The notes below the pieces were generated by a model. It worked only from the letters and a program-made list of their open reading frames with translations. It was not told where the DNA came from and searched no databases. From contig JABYQU010000002.1 in assembly GCA_022264855.1 (NCBI GenBank), forward strand, positions 744,001-808,000: 64,000 bases of DNA, read 5' to 3'. Positions 31,401-41,443 of this stretch are shown here, in pieces. The first letter of the stretch is position 1, and every line of letters starts with the position of its first letter. Source of the DNA: Lenzites betulinus (lineage: Eukaryota > Basidiomycota > Agaricomycetes > Polyporales > Polyporaceae). A program made the translations under genes and the position numbers.

Positions 31401-33509
31401 ATCAAATTTGAACAGCTTCTCCTCCCGGTTGAGCAGGGTGGTCTAGGCCTCCTGGACCTCAAGGCACGGAACGATGCCATGGATCTAGTATGGCTTAAAG
31501 AATACCTCAACTTCACCCCGTCACGCCCGCTGTGGGCGTATGTTGCAGATGACCTATTTGCAAGTAACGTCCCACCGATAACATCGCCAGCGAGTCGTGC
31601 TCTCCGCGTAAACCCCTTCCTCCAGCATTGGAAGCCGCTACGGAAAGGACTTCCGCCTGCGCTGATCGCGCTGCTGGACGTGGCAAAGGACGCACAGCTG
31701 CGCCTTGAGGGCAGAGCCTTCACCCGTGAAATCATACGCGCCATGCCCATGTGGGACCATGCGCAAGCGGACCGAACTGTCATCCGACGCCTTGGCAGTC
31801 GATCCACGGCGACAGCCTGCCTGAGGGACACCCACCGCCTTTGCACTGTGGGCGATTTTGAGACATTTGCGGCGGAGATTAACGACCCAGCACATGAGGG
31901 CCATGACGACTGTGAATGCGACCGCTGCACGTACCTGATGGCCGAGCTTGGCTGTGCTTGCCCGCATAAATGCTACGAAAGAGCTGAACGCTTTCTGGGC
32001 GCTTTGCCGCCTAAATGGGACCCGCGCGGAGAACACCCCTGTGATTTTGAGGACCAAATGATGGCAGACGCAATCGAGGCATTCCCGTCGGAAGACGGTA
32101 CCCCAGTCCCCTTTGATAGGAGAATAACGGTGCGCGGATCGCTCTCTAATGCTTTCCGGGTCTTCGAGGGGAGGCCTGTATATGATGGCCACCTGCCGGA
32201 GGTATCAGTGACTGACGCTGGAATACCTGAAACGGCCGCGACTGACGGCTCTTGCCTTGAGAATGGGTATAGTAATGCCACGGCCGGTGCCGGGGTGTTT
32301 TTCGGTGACCAGTCACCAAGAAATCGCAGCGTTAGGCTGCCTGCGGATCTTGAGCAATCGAATCAAACGGGCGAGGCGGTCGCTTCCCTCCTCGCTATGC
32401 AAGGCAGCACAAGGACGGCTCCTCTCCTACTCATCACAGACTCCAGGACAGTGATGGACGCTGTTACAAAGTACCGAAATAAGTATGAGGACGAGGGATT
32501 TATCAGATCGAAGAACCGTTCGCTCACCCGAGCACTCATCGGAGATGCCCTCGCCCGGAAAGCGCACACCGCCTTTGTCTGGGTCAAAGGCCACAAAGGG
32601 CACCCGGGGAATGAGGCCGCCGACAAATTAGCCGCTGCGGGCGCAAGCAGGGTCAGCAGCGATGATGTCTCGCTTGCTTTCCCGCCTACCTACCAGCTCA
32701 CTGGGGCGAAACTGAGTACAATCACGCAGAGCCTGGCCTATCGCGTGGCCCGTGAAAAGAAGACAAAACAAGTCCACCCGCGCCTAAGCACAGTTCGACG
32801 AATGGAGCAAATCATAGCTGACCTGACTGACGATTTTGGTGTACATGTGACCCCTGCCCGTGTGTGGCGATCGCTACGAGACGACGGTGTCACCAAAGAG
32901 GCGCGACAGTGGCTCTGGATGGGAATCCACGATGGCTATATGATTGGCTCGAAGTGGCTACGCCCAAACATGTCCGAGGAGCTGCAACAGCGAGCGATCT
33001 GTCTACCGTGCCAACAGACTGAGACAATGGAACACATACTGTTTACCTGTACCGCATGTGGGCGGGAGCTGATATGGTCTCTGCTTAGAGAGCTGTGGCA
33101 GGCCGCTGGTGGGCCGCTGTGTACGCCGTCATGGGGGTCGATTTTTGGAGCGCCCTGCGTAGAACTGCGCACGGGTGAAGGTGTGCGCTCTCACGTGCTC
33201 GAGAGGCGGTGGACCGTCCTAGCTGTTGAGTCGGCTCGGCTGATTTGGAAACTCCGCTGTGAGAGAGTCATTGCTCGCGATGGAAGGTCGTTTGAGGACC
33301 GCGAGGTCTCGAATAGATGGTATGCAGAGCTTGAGAGGCGTCTGGCTCTGGAGAGAAGAGTTGTTGCCCTGCTTACCGGGAAGCGGAAAGCTCGAAGGGC
33401 TGCTCGCGTGGACGCTATATGGAGGCCGCTCGTTAAGTCGAGCTCGGACTTGCCCCTTAGTTGGGTGAACGATAGCGGGGTTTTAGTGGGTATTAAGCGA
33501 GGGAGATGA
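28485..33509 (+). CDS. LINE ORF2: endonuclease, reverse transcriptase, RNase H
   Basis: Polyprotein of 1674 residues from ATG 28485; the same frame is open further upstream without an ATG. The AP-type endonuclease shows LKIASLNINGFG, LLLQETH, MAGDFNNVEDR, SRLDRIYCTR and KTDHSMV. The reverse transcriptase shows KSGTAPGLDGLPYELW, NYRPITLLNTDYKLLSK, AGFIPGRKLHNHTQLA, ALDQEKAYDKISHDYLW, TRGVRQGDPLSCLLFDLAIE, the catalytic FADD box (30909-30920) and LGKTEVIPIG. The RNase H domain shows TDGSCLENGYSNATAGAG (about 32241), GEAVASLLAMQ, ITDSRTVMDAV and VKGHKGHPGNEAADKLAA, so D, E, D and H/D positions are present. A C-terminal Cys/His motif (CLPCQQTETMEHILFTC) follows. No stop or frameshift interrupts it. 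It acts by target-primed reverse transcription at a nicked genomic site. Confidence 0.95.
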   Translation: MPDERLDHSPHRPAPRGELDERRLHDGHAPAHLAPSLEDQAARPRRRAERMAQRTSLKIASLNINGFGALRPESSDNKWGTMYRTIKQNSIGVLLLQETHLTAERCADIKRMFKGRLKVLFSPHPDAPTRKEGVAVVLNKAQVNAEGAEVRVIVPGRALQVSVVTRGGEPLHSLCIYAPTSDGIEERRAFFREVKNYYESHPATPRPHLMAGDFNNVEDRLDRLPISDPDASLEELDALKDYLGLMIADGWRMTNPTKRAYTFHRGAGDLALCSRLDRIYCTRELFPHCREWQIVTPAVKTDHSMVTVQVTMMNAPTVGKGRPTFPLHLLKDKPLSKKLKAAGLRALQDLDELTRTNARSLSHNPQTVLSKLKTTWLELARAQEKATVPKMLAEIEEHEKEKARVQNDLSLAERERAASLNRLTQKITTLRVKRTHHMQANSRAKHHLDGERPTKYWSRLHKPIAPRDLIPAFEIENAAGRANAVGHTYESDSTRMAEMARAYHDNIQRDERDVPDPPVREECIVEALDSLDARLNDEQVAEMDALITYEECEFALKHSKSGTAPGLDGLPYELWKTLHARFLEDKRHDGRPVMDVIKLLWAALADVQRFGVVPGNPFSAGWMAPIYKEKGERTVMANYRPITLLNTDYKLLSKVLAIRLASVAPGLVDIAQAGFIPGRKLHNHTQLARLMINWAETQEVNGLIVALDQEKAYDKISHDYLWRVLEKMRVPRRFVNTVRAMYAGAQTSVMVNGVLSSSYAVTRGVRQGDPLSCLLFDLAIEPLSAMIRKSRIRGINVPRCSAALKATLFADDTTVYLSSNDDFAYLQRILDRWCGAAKARFNLGKTEVIPIGTLTYRERVIRTYYETGAWNNLPSNVHLVRDGEAVRVLGAWFGNDVNEGEIWLPKIEKISAAVTKWKRSRPTLEGKRHVVQMIIGGMSQFLTNTQRMPKVVLARLDKLTRMYLWDERHTPPIKFEQLLLPVEQGGLGLLDLKARNDAMDLVWLKEYLNFTPSRPLWAYVADDLFASNVPPITSPASRALRVNPFLQHWKPLRKGLPPALIALLDVAKDAQLRLEGRAFTREIIRAMPMWDHAQADRTVIRRLGSRSTATACLRDTHRLCTVGDFETFAAEINDPAHEGHDDCECDRCTYLMAELGCACPHKCYERAERFLGALPPKWDPRGEHPCDFEDQMMADAIEAFPSEDGTPVPFDRRITVRGSLSNAFRVFEGRPVYDGHLPEVSVTDAGIPETAATDGSCLENGYSNATAGAGVFFGDQSPRNRSVRLPADLEQSNQTGEAVASLLAMQGSTRTAPLLLITDSRTVMDAVTKYRNKYEDEGFIRSKNRSLTRALIGDALARKAHTAFVWVKGHKGHPGNEAADKLAAAGASRVSSDDVSLAFPPTYQLTGAKLSTITQSLAYRVAREKKTKQVHPRLSTVRRMEQIIADLTDDFGVHVTPARVWRSLRDDGVTKEARQWLWMGIHDGYMIGSKWLRPNMSEELQQRAICLPCQQTETMEHILFTCTACGRELIWSLLRELWQAAGGPLCTPSWGSIFGAPCVELRTGEGVRSHVLERRWTVLAVESARLIWKLRCERVIARDGRSFEDREVSNRWYAELERRLALERRVVALLTGKRKARRAARVDAIWRPLVKSSSDLPLSWVNDSGVLVGIKRGR

Positions 33510-33732
33510 TGGGACGGTGTCCTGCGTGATTCTCCTGATGACCTTGGAGTCCCACACTTCGTGCGTAAATGCATTTCCTCGTGGTCAGGTGGATCTACTT
33601 ATCGTATATGGAGCCCGGAATCGTGGCTGCCGGGGTTTCTTGTTTCCCTGGCTGCACACCTAGCGCGCCCTCGCCCAGCACCACATGCCACTATAGGCTC
33701 ACTGCGGGGGAGGGTTCAAGATGCGCTCAACC

Positions 33733-33753
33733 AAAAAAAAAAAAAAAAAAAAA
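33733..33753 (+). repeat. LINE poly(A) tail
   Basis: Twenty-one consecutive A residues directly before the right target-site duplication, marking the 3' end of the element. Confidence 0.92.
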
Positions 33754-33768
33754 GAAGCAGCTGAAGGC
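33754..33768. repeat. Target-site duplication, right copy
   Basis: GAAGCAGCTGAAGGC, identical to 24124-24138. Read on the - strand it encodes part of SAPSAAS in the interrupted host gene. Confidence 0.9.
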
Positions 33769-34661
33769 GCCGACGATTCCGCTGAGGTCTGAGCAGGTGG
33801 CGCAGGCTCATTGCCCTCTCGAGTTACTGAGACGGACGCAGACGAGCCCTGGGAAGCCTCTGCCGATCCTGTGGCGGAAGCGCTGCCGGTGATTTGCGCG
33901 CTATCACTGGTAGGTGCAGCGTCGGTCGACGACTGTGATACGGCCATTGTTAAAGATCTGGGATGTGACCATACAACATCAGCACGAGGGCGAAAAGTAC
34001 ACAGATACTGGAGAAGGACATACGCAGGTTTGACGACTGCTGATTGGCGTCCAGCGACAGTTTGAGAGGAAGGGACAGGTAATACCGAAGTATCTGCGCC
34101 CGCTGCCGAAGGAAGGTTCTTGTCAGGGAGCGTCCGCGAAACGGCAGGGGATGTATGAGCAACAGAAACGACGGAAGGAGTGCCGGTGTTGGGGCGGGCC
34201 ACACCAGATGGTGAAACGGAGGGTACAGGTGGCGCGGGGCTAGCCTTTTCTACCGTCGACGGTAGGGGGATAGGGAGGGCGATTGTGTCTGCAGGCTGTG
34301 ACCTTACTGGCGCAGACGTGAATCCTGATGAGACCGCGATGGAGGAGACAGGGACAGGTGCGGATATCAGGCTACTTGATGCAGCAGCCGATGAGAGCGG
34401 GTGCGCAATGCTGCCAGTCGCGGAGAGCCTAAGTGACGCCGAGGACGCGCTTGCCGACGAAGATACGTGGGCCGTCGAGCTCTCTGTGCGCGCACTGAAG
34501 GCAGTGGTGGCCGAGGCGACACTCGAGCTGACAGCGACCGACGACACTGAGGAGGCGACAACAGACGGGGGAGATACGACAGAAGGATTGGCCGCGCCGG
34601 GCAGCGAGACACTCGACGTAAATACCCCCGCCGAGGTCCCGGTGATATTGAAGGAAGGCAT

Positions 34662-36028
34662 TAAGACCGGTCCTACATACAGAGGGGAAGGGGCGGGGGT
34701 CAGGAACGTAATAATGATATGCCGGGAACCATGGCGCTACTGCGTTAAGACCGACGATTCGTGCGGCTGTTAGGAGGTGCTCGAAGCAACAGATAGCAGC
34801 TAAGGCCCACTGTAGCTGCGAGCGCCCCGAGCAAACGCCATACATGGACGGAAAGTCCAGGTATGTCCAGAGCCACAGAAGGAGGGGACAAGCAGGCCAA
34901 TGATCGGAGGGAGACACATACCTATGCCTAGCACGTAAGTCGTGACAGATTTGCGTGTGTGTCGTCCCACGGAACCTGGTGCCTGAGGGAGGCCGCTTCG
35001 AGGGCAGCAATCCGGCCGTGCAGGGGAGCAGGGAGCACAGGAGGGTCTGTAGATGGAACATGAGTGTTTATAAGAACATTCCGTCGCCCGCGGCGGGCTA
35101 CGTGGGATCGGCTAAATCTCGAGTGTAGTGCGGGTGGGCATGTCGTCGCGCCCCGACATCCGGGTCTTCTCACCTTGTCAACTGACTGAATCACGACATG
35201 ACGGGGTGCGGCCTATCATGCTTCCACGTACTGGATCGCCATGAGTAACTTCCCAGATGGGCGCAGCTGCGCGACTGGCCCACCCAAACACGGCGGCCCA
35301 CACTCTTATCCGTGTGGAACGCGGGGCGAGCGCCCATTATGCCAGGCATGTGCTTCAAACCTTGTGGCCTCCTTTCCGAATAGTGTTAGTATCCCGGTTA
35401 CGACCATAAGCCGGATGTGCACTTACGGAAGAAGCCTATATGGACGGCTACCGCCCCATATGATCCCTGCATGGTATCAGGCGGAGGCGTTCCTCGTGAA
35501 TGGGGTTAAGAAAAGCATGCAGCATATGGGCGTACTCGTCAATCCGCCTTCTGCGACTACGCGCCCGGAGTCACACGGTCGTTTCCCGACCCCCGCCTTC
35601 AGCCCCATCAGATACTCAGGAAAGTCCGCCGATGTCGATGAGGTAAAAGTACATATGATCTGATACATCGACCGCCCAAGCATTAGACAAGATTACTACA
35701 GAATATCCAGGTGTGTCCCATGAAATGCCGGTGCGAGCGTGTCGAGATCCTGTGGATGCGGAGCCGATGGTGCGGTGGGACTCTCAAGCGGAGTGAGAGT
35801 CGTCGCGTAAAGAGGTATAGAGGCTGGGAAGGGTATGCTGCGATGAAGACGATCGTCAGTGGAGGTGGGAAGGTGTACCGGTAACGGGATGCGTATTCGG
35901 ATGCCCGACAGCGCCCTCCAATCTGCTCCCTTCGACTGTTAGCGAGCATGAGAAAGCTGCTTAAGCACAGAGGCAGATTTCACTCACACGCAGGTCGTCT
36001 ATGGTGGAGCGGCGCGCATGCGCAGCAT
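34662..36028. other. Intergenic; upstream flank of the split gene
   Basis: Probably contains the promoter, and perhaps an unrecognised first exon, of the split membrane protein gene, plus the 3' flank of Rab4. One small + strand ORF (35241-35663) is listed separately. Confidence 0.4.
35241..35663 (+). CDS. Possible small hypothetical protein
   Basis: An ATG-started frame of 140 codons reading MSNFPDGRSCATGPPKHGGP, with a Cys cluster in HSYPCGTRGERPLCQACASN, and ending VDEVKVHMI. No family is recognised. It lies in a 1.37-kb gap between genes on the other strand. Codon use looks less GC-biased at third positions than nearby genes. It could be chance; kept because of its length and Cys pattern. 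Confidence 0.25.
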   Translation: MSNFPDGRSCATGPPKHGGPHSYPCGTRGERPLCQACASNLVASFPNSVSIPVTTISRMCTYGRSLYGRLPPHMIPAWYQAEAFLVNGVKKSMQHMGVLVNPPSATTRPESHGRFPTPAFSPIRYSGKSADVDEVKVHMI

Positions 36029-37158
36029 CTAGCAACATCGTACGCCAGTGCCAGGGAGCTTCAGCTTGACCGAACTCTTACGACGACCGCCGCTAAGGCT
36101 CCCAAAGCTGAGTCGACTTGAACTGTTGACCCGCCGCAGCGCGCGGTCCCCGTAGCTCACGCCGCTGCCCGCTTTCTCGGGGTCCAGCGTCCCGGACTCT
36201 ATCGCGAGCAATATTGACCGTGCACAAAGGAGAAACGGCGCCTCGACGTTGTCGCCGCTGAGCGATGACGCCTCCAGAAAGTGACAATCTGCTCGCCGCG
36301 GTGAGTATCGTCATTCCACCGCATGACCGTCCGCGGCGAACTCACCATGCTCTGCCGCCCATCTGCTCGCTTCCGCCCACTCCACCTCCCTGTCTTCTTC
36401 TCTATCCGACTTATTGCCGACGAGCACCGTGACAAGATGCGGACTGGCCAGCGCCCGCGCGTCTTCTAGCCACCGAGAAAGGTTCGAAAATGAGGCGCGA
36501 CTGCAGTAGCCGATCAGCATTTGCAAGCGGGCAAGGAGGTATGACGATCGCCCAATGCACGGACCTCGTGATATCGTACACAAGAATAGCTCCTGCAGCA
36601 CCCCGGTAATAGCTTCGGGTTACGGAGCTGGCGGGAGGTTGACATAGCGGTTGACATGGTGGTTGCAACGGTAAAAGTGGAGCAGTGCTTACCGAAATCG
36701 CTCCTGGCCCGCTGTATCCCACAGCTGTACACCCGCGATGAGGTCACGTACAGGTGTATAACGGCGACATGGCTTACCTGTAGTTTGATACGCTTCTCTC
36801 CCAGCTTGACGGTCCGACTGGAGAATTCCACTCCGATCGTGTGTTGCGAATGGTCCTTGACTACGAAGGGGGACATGATTAACGCAAACGGGGGCCGGGA
36901 ACGGTGTTGCTCACACGAATTGTGCGTAAACTGATGTAGTAGACACGTCTTGCCCGTCCCGGCCTCGCCTACAGCGCATTTTGGATGAGCATACTCAGGC
37001 AGCAACGCGCGGGGGGATACCCACCGATGATGATATACTTCATGAGAAAGTCTGTGTTCAACTCGATCAGTTCACGCGCCGTGCGGATGCTGCTGGTCGC
37101 GCGCACCATATGTCTCGAGCAGCTCCGTAGCATCGGCATCGTAGTCTGAGACTGCCAT
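36029..37158 (-). CDS. Rab4-family small GTPase
   Basis: Ras-superfamily GTPase of early/recycling endosomes (Rab4; S. pombe Ypt4 type). The start [17 protein letters not shown] at 37158 splices to [10 protein letters not shown], then to the P-loop [18 protein letters not shown] and, after another intron, [20 protein letters not shown] (switch I, effector loop). Next come [20 protein letters not shown] (switch II), [35 protein letters not shown] (G4), [18 protein letters not shown] (G5) and [20 protein letters not shown], the last a Rab4 hallmark. The tail ends VRCC, a dual geranylgeranylation site, with the stop at 36029. About seven exons. G5 reads EASS instead of the commoner ETSA, which is a mild change. 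Confidence 0.92.
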
Positions 37159-37545
37159 TAGGCGACAAAGTGCAGTAGGAGTAGCGGAAGAAAGAGGCTC
37201 GGAGCCCGAGACGTGAGACCGGATGAGACGGCCGCAGCGGCGAGGTCGACGACTGTGGCGGAGCCAGGCTCCGAGGCTCCCCCACGTGGTATTTGGCGCG
37301 CGTCTCCTCCATCTACTGCACTTCCGTCATTTGTGATGATACGCACGTACGACTGATTGCACCTAATCTTAGCTGCGAAGCGCAGGCAATATGTTGACAA
37401 AAATCATGTACGATATGCATTGCAGTTGTTCAAAGCAGGGAAACATCAAGTAGCTACGGTATTCATACACGCGCGCGTGGGTAACTGTACAAGAGATTGT
37501 GCATCCTCCTACCAGACCCTCTCGCCCACCGGCACCACCCGTCGT
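37159..37545. other. Intergenic between two - strand genes
   Basis: 387 bp from the stop of the D-serine dehydratase gene to the start of Rab4. It would include the Rab4 promoter. No ORF is supported. Confidence 0.5.
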
Positions 37546-39129
37546 TCACCATCCCTTCCAGGGGACCCACACGTCGACGACCACATTTCCGTCGCTTACG
37601 TCCGAATCGACGACATAGTACCAGGGGTATCCCGCCAGGGTCAAGCACGCATGTTGCCCGACGATCTGGACCATGTCTCCCAGCTTGAGCGTCCCGTCGC
37701 CCTGCAGGGGCCCAAGCTCGAACGACGCCGGCGACATCATGGTGAGGATGCCATGCTCCTGCGCTACCCGGCTCAGCCGCCAGGGCTTTCCGATGACGTC
37801 TCCGTAGCCCGGTCGTGGGCCCGTATCTTTGCTCATCGCGAGGGCCCCCGCATCGCACATGGCCTCGTCGGAACCGTCCTCACCACGGCCGGGGTAATAC
37901 GAGATCACTGTAGCAAGGACCCGCTGGGCAATGTCGCTATGTGTGATCAGGCTTGTGTTGAGCTGCTGGATGTCGAGTAGAGGGTAGTTGCCTGAAGGGG
38001 ATACATGAGCATAAGCGATATATCGATAGCCCAGTGGGTTTCATACCAGCGTGAAGCTCCAACGTTCCATTCAGACCAGACTCAACCTTCAATTTCAGCT
38101 CCTCGGTCGCCGCGTGCGCAGTTGGTGTAGCGCCCACGGAGAGAACGAAAGCCTCCCTGGGTTCGGGGAATCCGGGAGTATTTGCGATGATCGACAGGGC
38201 GGCAGTAGCCGCATCATTCACCGCGTTCACCTCCGACAAAAGGTGATCGGCCGCCTCCGCAAACGATGTCGAGGCATACGAGTGCCCGGCATGGGTATAG
38301 AAGCCGTAGAGCGAGATGGAAGATGAGGCCAGGACGGCACGGAGAAGGAAGTCAAACGCGGGAGAGTTCGGCTTAAGTCCTGCTCGCCTGCTAGGAATTC
38401 GTTCAGTGTATAGCGGCGGGAGCGGTCGGCTCATACGTACTGCGAACCACAGTCCACCTTGATGAACACCGACCACCTTCTATGGTTTGCCTTCGTTGAT
38501 TCCCAAGCCTCAATGACCTTCACTTGATCTGGGTGATCTATGAGGATCCGCATGGACGCGCCAACGGCCGAAAGCTCGTCCGTCAGCGCAGAGAGGTCTG
38601 CGATCTTGTTCGGCGCCATGGGGAGGCCATACAGGACCTATAGCAGGTTCGAGAGGCGCCTGTGAGCAACATATGATAACGGCCTGGCAGACATACGTAC
38701 ATCCTTGACGGTGCCGTCGGCCATCAAGCCTGCTCGGAAGACCTCGCACACCTCCATGACTGTCGATACTACGATCGAGTGTGTCTCGTTCGCGTTGGAC
38801 AGAAGCTGCAGCCGCGTTCCTTCTGGGGTCTTGTTTGGGTGTTCAATGACGCGCTCATGGACGCAACCGGAGGATGTTCGCACCTTGTGAGACTTTACAT
38901 GCGCACGGAACTGCGCCCCCAGGGCTTTGGCGTGTTCGTGCATCTTGGCGCAGTTGCGCGCAAAGACCGCGCGGTCGATGATGAGAGCGGGCGTCCGGAG
39001 CGCATCGAGGTTCTTGCCCTTGTATTCGTCTACGAGGTCCTGTTTCTCGGGCTTGCCGCTGATATGGTAGGGGGTGCGCGACTGCTTCGGAATAAGCGGG
39101 TTTGTCTGTGGGTGTTCTTCCGCGCTCAT
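37546..39129 (-). CDS. D-serine dehydratase (PLP- and zinc-dependent), DSD1-like
   Basis: Eukaryotic D-serine ammonia-lyase, fold type III with an alanine racemase-like barrel, converting D-serine to pyruvate and ammonia. The start MSAEEHPQTNPLIPKQSRTP (39129) leads to ALRTPALIIDRAVFARNCAK and FRAHVKSHK, whose Lys should bind PLP. Later exons give LLSNANETHSIVVSTVMEVC, DVLYGLPMAPNKIADL, MRILIDHPDQVKVIEAWEST, VFIKVDCG, RAGLKPNSPAFDFLL, SLYGFYTHAGHSYAS, SVGATPTAH, RVLATVISYYPGRGEDG and GDAGALAMSKDT-like AGALAMSKDTGPRPGYGDVI. The end has the zinc-binding pair in VGQHACLTLAGYPWYYVVDS and VDVWVPWKGW. About 430 residues. D-threonine aldolase is the nearest alternative; the HAC motif and overall order favour DSD1. 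Confidence 0.88.
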
Positions 39130-39497
39130 GGTGTGTGACGACGGAGTGTCGTCGTGCGTGGTTGGAATGGGAGGCAGAAGCAGGAAGGGAAGGCTGGGAC
39201 ACGGAGGAACCCCAGCGGACGGGCGCCTGGGCGGGATTATAGGTGCAGCTATGAAGCTATCGAATCCGATTGATCTGATCGTAGCGCCCGCGGAAAGTGC
39301 CATAGATTGGAATATCGAACAATGACGCAGCCCGCCGCGACGTCGCGGACCCAGACGCGCACCCCGCGCACTCGCTCTGGTCACCGGTCGCTGTCATCCC
39401 CCTCGCCGCCTCTGCCGACCGTCTTGCTTATCGTACCCGTGCTCACGCTATAAAGCCCGCACAGCACATACCATCGGCGCTCCGTGTCCCTTCCACG
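39130..39497. promoter_or_regulatory. Divergent promoter, D-serine dehydratase / alpha/beta hydrolase
   Basis: 368 bp between divergent starts. TATAAA at 39449-39454 lies 44-49 bp upstream of the hydrolase ATG at 39498. No clear TATA faces the dehydratase. Confidence 0.55.
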
Positions 39498-40769
39498 ATG
39501 GCGCAGTCCAAGATACACCAGCCGATACACCCAGATATCGCGGGCAAGCTGCTCGACGAGTACGCCACATTCCACAACACACATCTCGCTCATGCAGTGC
39601 CAGTGCACGAGCTGCCCTGGGACCCTGCCATTCGTAACACTCCTGCCGTTCTGGGCGGATCGGTGCCCTTGAAGGTCGGCGCCGTCAAGGACCTCCCCCT
39701 CAGCAAGTGCTCCGTGCGTGTGTTCACCCCAGAGGGCCAGGCACCAGCGGGGGGCTGGCCTGTATTCATCTTCTACCACGGTGGTAGGTTGCATGTCCCC
39801 ATGACTTGATGTGCCGACAATCTCAGACTCGTACCGACAGGCGGATGGACGCTGGGCACTATCAATGCGGAGAACGCGTTCTCTACGAACATGTGCACTC
39901 GTGAGATAGACGTCACCGTATAGTACGCACCCGTTTGATGGTCTGGAATGTAGGGGGAGGATGTGTGGTGGTATCTGTCGATTATCGCCTCGGACCGGAG
40001 GAGCCTTACCCCGCTGCAGTAGAGGACGCGGTAGAAGCTCTCCGGTGGGTCTACTCCAAAGGCAAGGAGGCCATCGGGATAGATCCTACACGTATCGCAG
40101 TCGGCGGATCGTCCAGGTCAGTCGAACGGGTACACATACGCTCACCATCGCTTACCTCCGGTCAGTGGGGCAAATCTGGCTGCGGTCGTGACCCACAAAG
40201 CGGCATTGTCGGAACCGCCTATCCCGCTGGTCTTCCAGCTGCTAGTTGTGCCGGTCGTTGACAACACAGCGTCCACCACGGATAGTCGTTACCCCTCCTG
40301 GCAAGAGAATGCGAACACTGTTGCGCTCGTGCCGGAGAAGATGTTGTGGTTCCGTGACAACTACCTGCCCAACAAGGAGGACTGGACGAAGTGGGACAAC
40401 TCACCAATCTTCGCGCCGGAGGAGGCATTCAAGAAGTCGCCACCGGCCTGGATAGGAGTCGCCGAGCTCGACATATTAAGGGATGAGGGCATCGCGTATG
40501 GTGAGAAGCTCAAAACCGCCGGTGTTCCAGTCGAGATCCAGGTATACAAGGGCGCTCCCCATCCGATTATGGCTATGGACGGTGAGTGATAGTTCACTGA
40601 CGATCTACTGAATTAAGTTTGACGTTGCTTGTTACTGCATAGGGTGAGTATGAAGCACACATCCCGGGTACGATGAACCTGATGCAATGCGTACAGAGCT
40701 CTCGAAGTCGGGAAGCGACTAGTCTCCGATGCGGGCGCCGCACTAGCCAAGGCCTTTGGGACTGCATAA
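39498..40769 (+). CDS. Alpha/beta hydrolase fold-3 (HSL/GDXG family) esterase
   Basis: Hormone-sensitive-lipase-type carboxylesterase, about 330 residues. The start MAQSKIHQPIHPDIAGKLLD leads to VFIFYHGG|GWTLGTINAENA (oxyanion HGGGW restored across an intron), VVVSVDYRLGPEEPYPAAVE, the nucleophile elbow GGSSSGANLAAVV (also restored across an intron), ELDILRDEG (acid Asp) and GAPHPIMAMD (catalytic His). The elbow reads GSSSG in place of GDSAG, which still fits GxSxG. The last exon appears to start at 40692 and gives LEVGKRLVSDAGAALAKAFG with TAA at 40767. That acceptor is the first one that keeps the family C-terminus in frame. No secretion signal, so probably intracellular. Substrate unknown. 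Confidence 0.86.
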
Positions 40770-41443
40770 TGCAATTGATCGACGAAGGGAACATCCGGCG
40801 CGATTACTTCTGTGTACGACTCAACCAACAATTAGCATTGCAGTTAGGAACTCGGGGTGGGGTAGCTGATTGCTCGCATGCTACTACAGGGAATGTAGCT
40901 TCACGCGCAGTATGGAATATTACCGGGTATGGGTTATGTTGCGAACAGACATGGAATAGCTGTGAGCACGACGTTGGCTGGGGGGCACAGCTTGACGGTC
41001 CCTGCGCGAGGCCTTAGGTATCGTGTCGCAGATGTCAAAGACCAAATGGATCACCTAGTCTCACTGCCATGCTCGAGCGTTTGTAGGCGTGTCGCGAGGA
41101 TCGATGGAAAGGCAGTGAACGCCAAGTATGTGCAACCTACGCATCGTTGAAGTCAGTCTAACGCGGTGCCGTACTCACGGATGCCTTCGACGACGAGGAC
41201 TGTTAGGGCATATCTATTGTAGAAGCAACACATTGAGAGACGGAATAAGAGGACGCGTCGAAGCGTCAGTAATAAACCTGCCTATACTGTTTGTATGCGA
41301 CGATCTGAAGGGGCATAATCGATATCTGCGTAGCATAACGTATCCTTGAGAAACAACACCACAAGAAATCTCAACAGCATGAAAATACGTCTTTTTTCTT
41401 GCCTATGGGCACCAATCTGGCTTGTATGGCGCTCGCATGGTCT
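40770..41443. other. Convergent 3' intergenic region
   Basis: 675 bp between the stops of the hydrolase (+) and RBM39 (-). It is relatively AT-rich and no gene is seen. Confidence 0.5.

Larger units (their letters stand above)
24139..33753 (+). mobile_element. Tad1-like non-LTR retrotransposon (LINE), 9.6 kb, apparently full length
   Basis: The element has a 5' leader of about 0.9 kb, an unidentified ORF (25023-25739), ORF1 with a CCHC knuckle and RGG tail (26304-27853), ORF2 with AP-type endonuclease, reverse transcriptase and RNase H (28485-33509), a short 3' UTR and a run of 21 A (33733-33753). It is bounded by a perfect 15-bp direct repeat, typical of target-primed reverse transcription. 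ORF2 is uninterrupted, and both duplication copies are identical, so the insertion looks recent. Endonuclease plus RNase H plus fungal host points to the Tad1 clade. At 9615 bp it is long for that clade. It lies antisense to the host gene it interrupts. Confidence 0.93.
21988..34661 (-). pseudogene. Ser/Ala-rich single-pass membrane protein gene split by a LINE
   Basis: Two halves of one gene flank the LINE. The 5' half (34661 down to 33754) starts MPSFNITGTSAGVFTSSVSL and is Ser/Ala/Thr-rich. An intron at 33954-34018 joins VVKPA to SLTMAVSQSS. The half ends ESSAPSAAS at the poly(A) junction. The 3' half (24138 down to 21988) resumes in the same frame with PSAASPSASAPVSPSA, runs through VTVTDQNHHTSLSVPPVFTS, and after an intron (23234-23297) gives FFANSGLVAGVFLVVGVVVA, a membrane helix, FVRRRRR and a long Pro/Ser tail (DTISRPLPMPENPFEDPRS; RSPLRRMSIPTPAQALSPPP). 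It ends at TGA 21988-21990. The shared residues PSAAS are the 15-bp duplication. As it stands the gene should give a truncated ectodomain without an anchor. The first exon upstream of 34661 is uncertain. Confidence 0.8.

Noticed and set aside
24199..33574. Many long - strand open frames overlapping the LINE (for example 26072-27871)
   Set aside because: They are antisense shadows of the LINE ORFs in GC-rich DNA; the - strand translations show no domain, while the + strand carries clear EN, RT and RNase H motifs.
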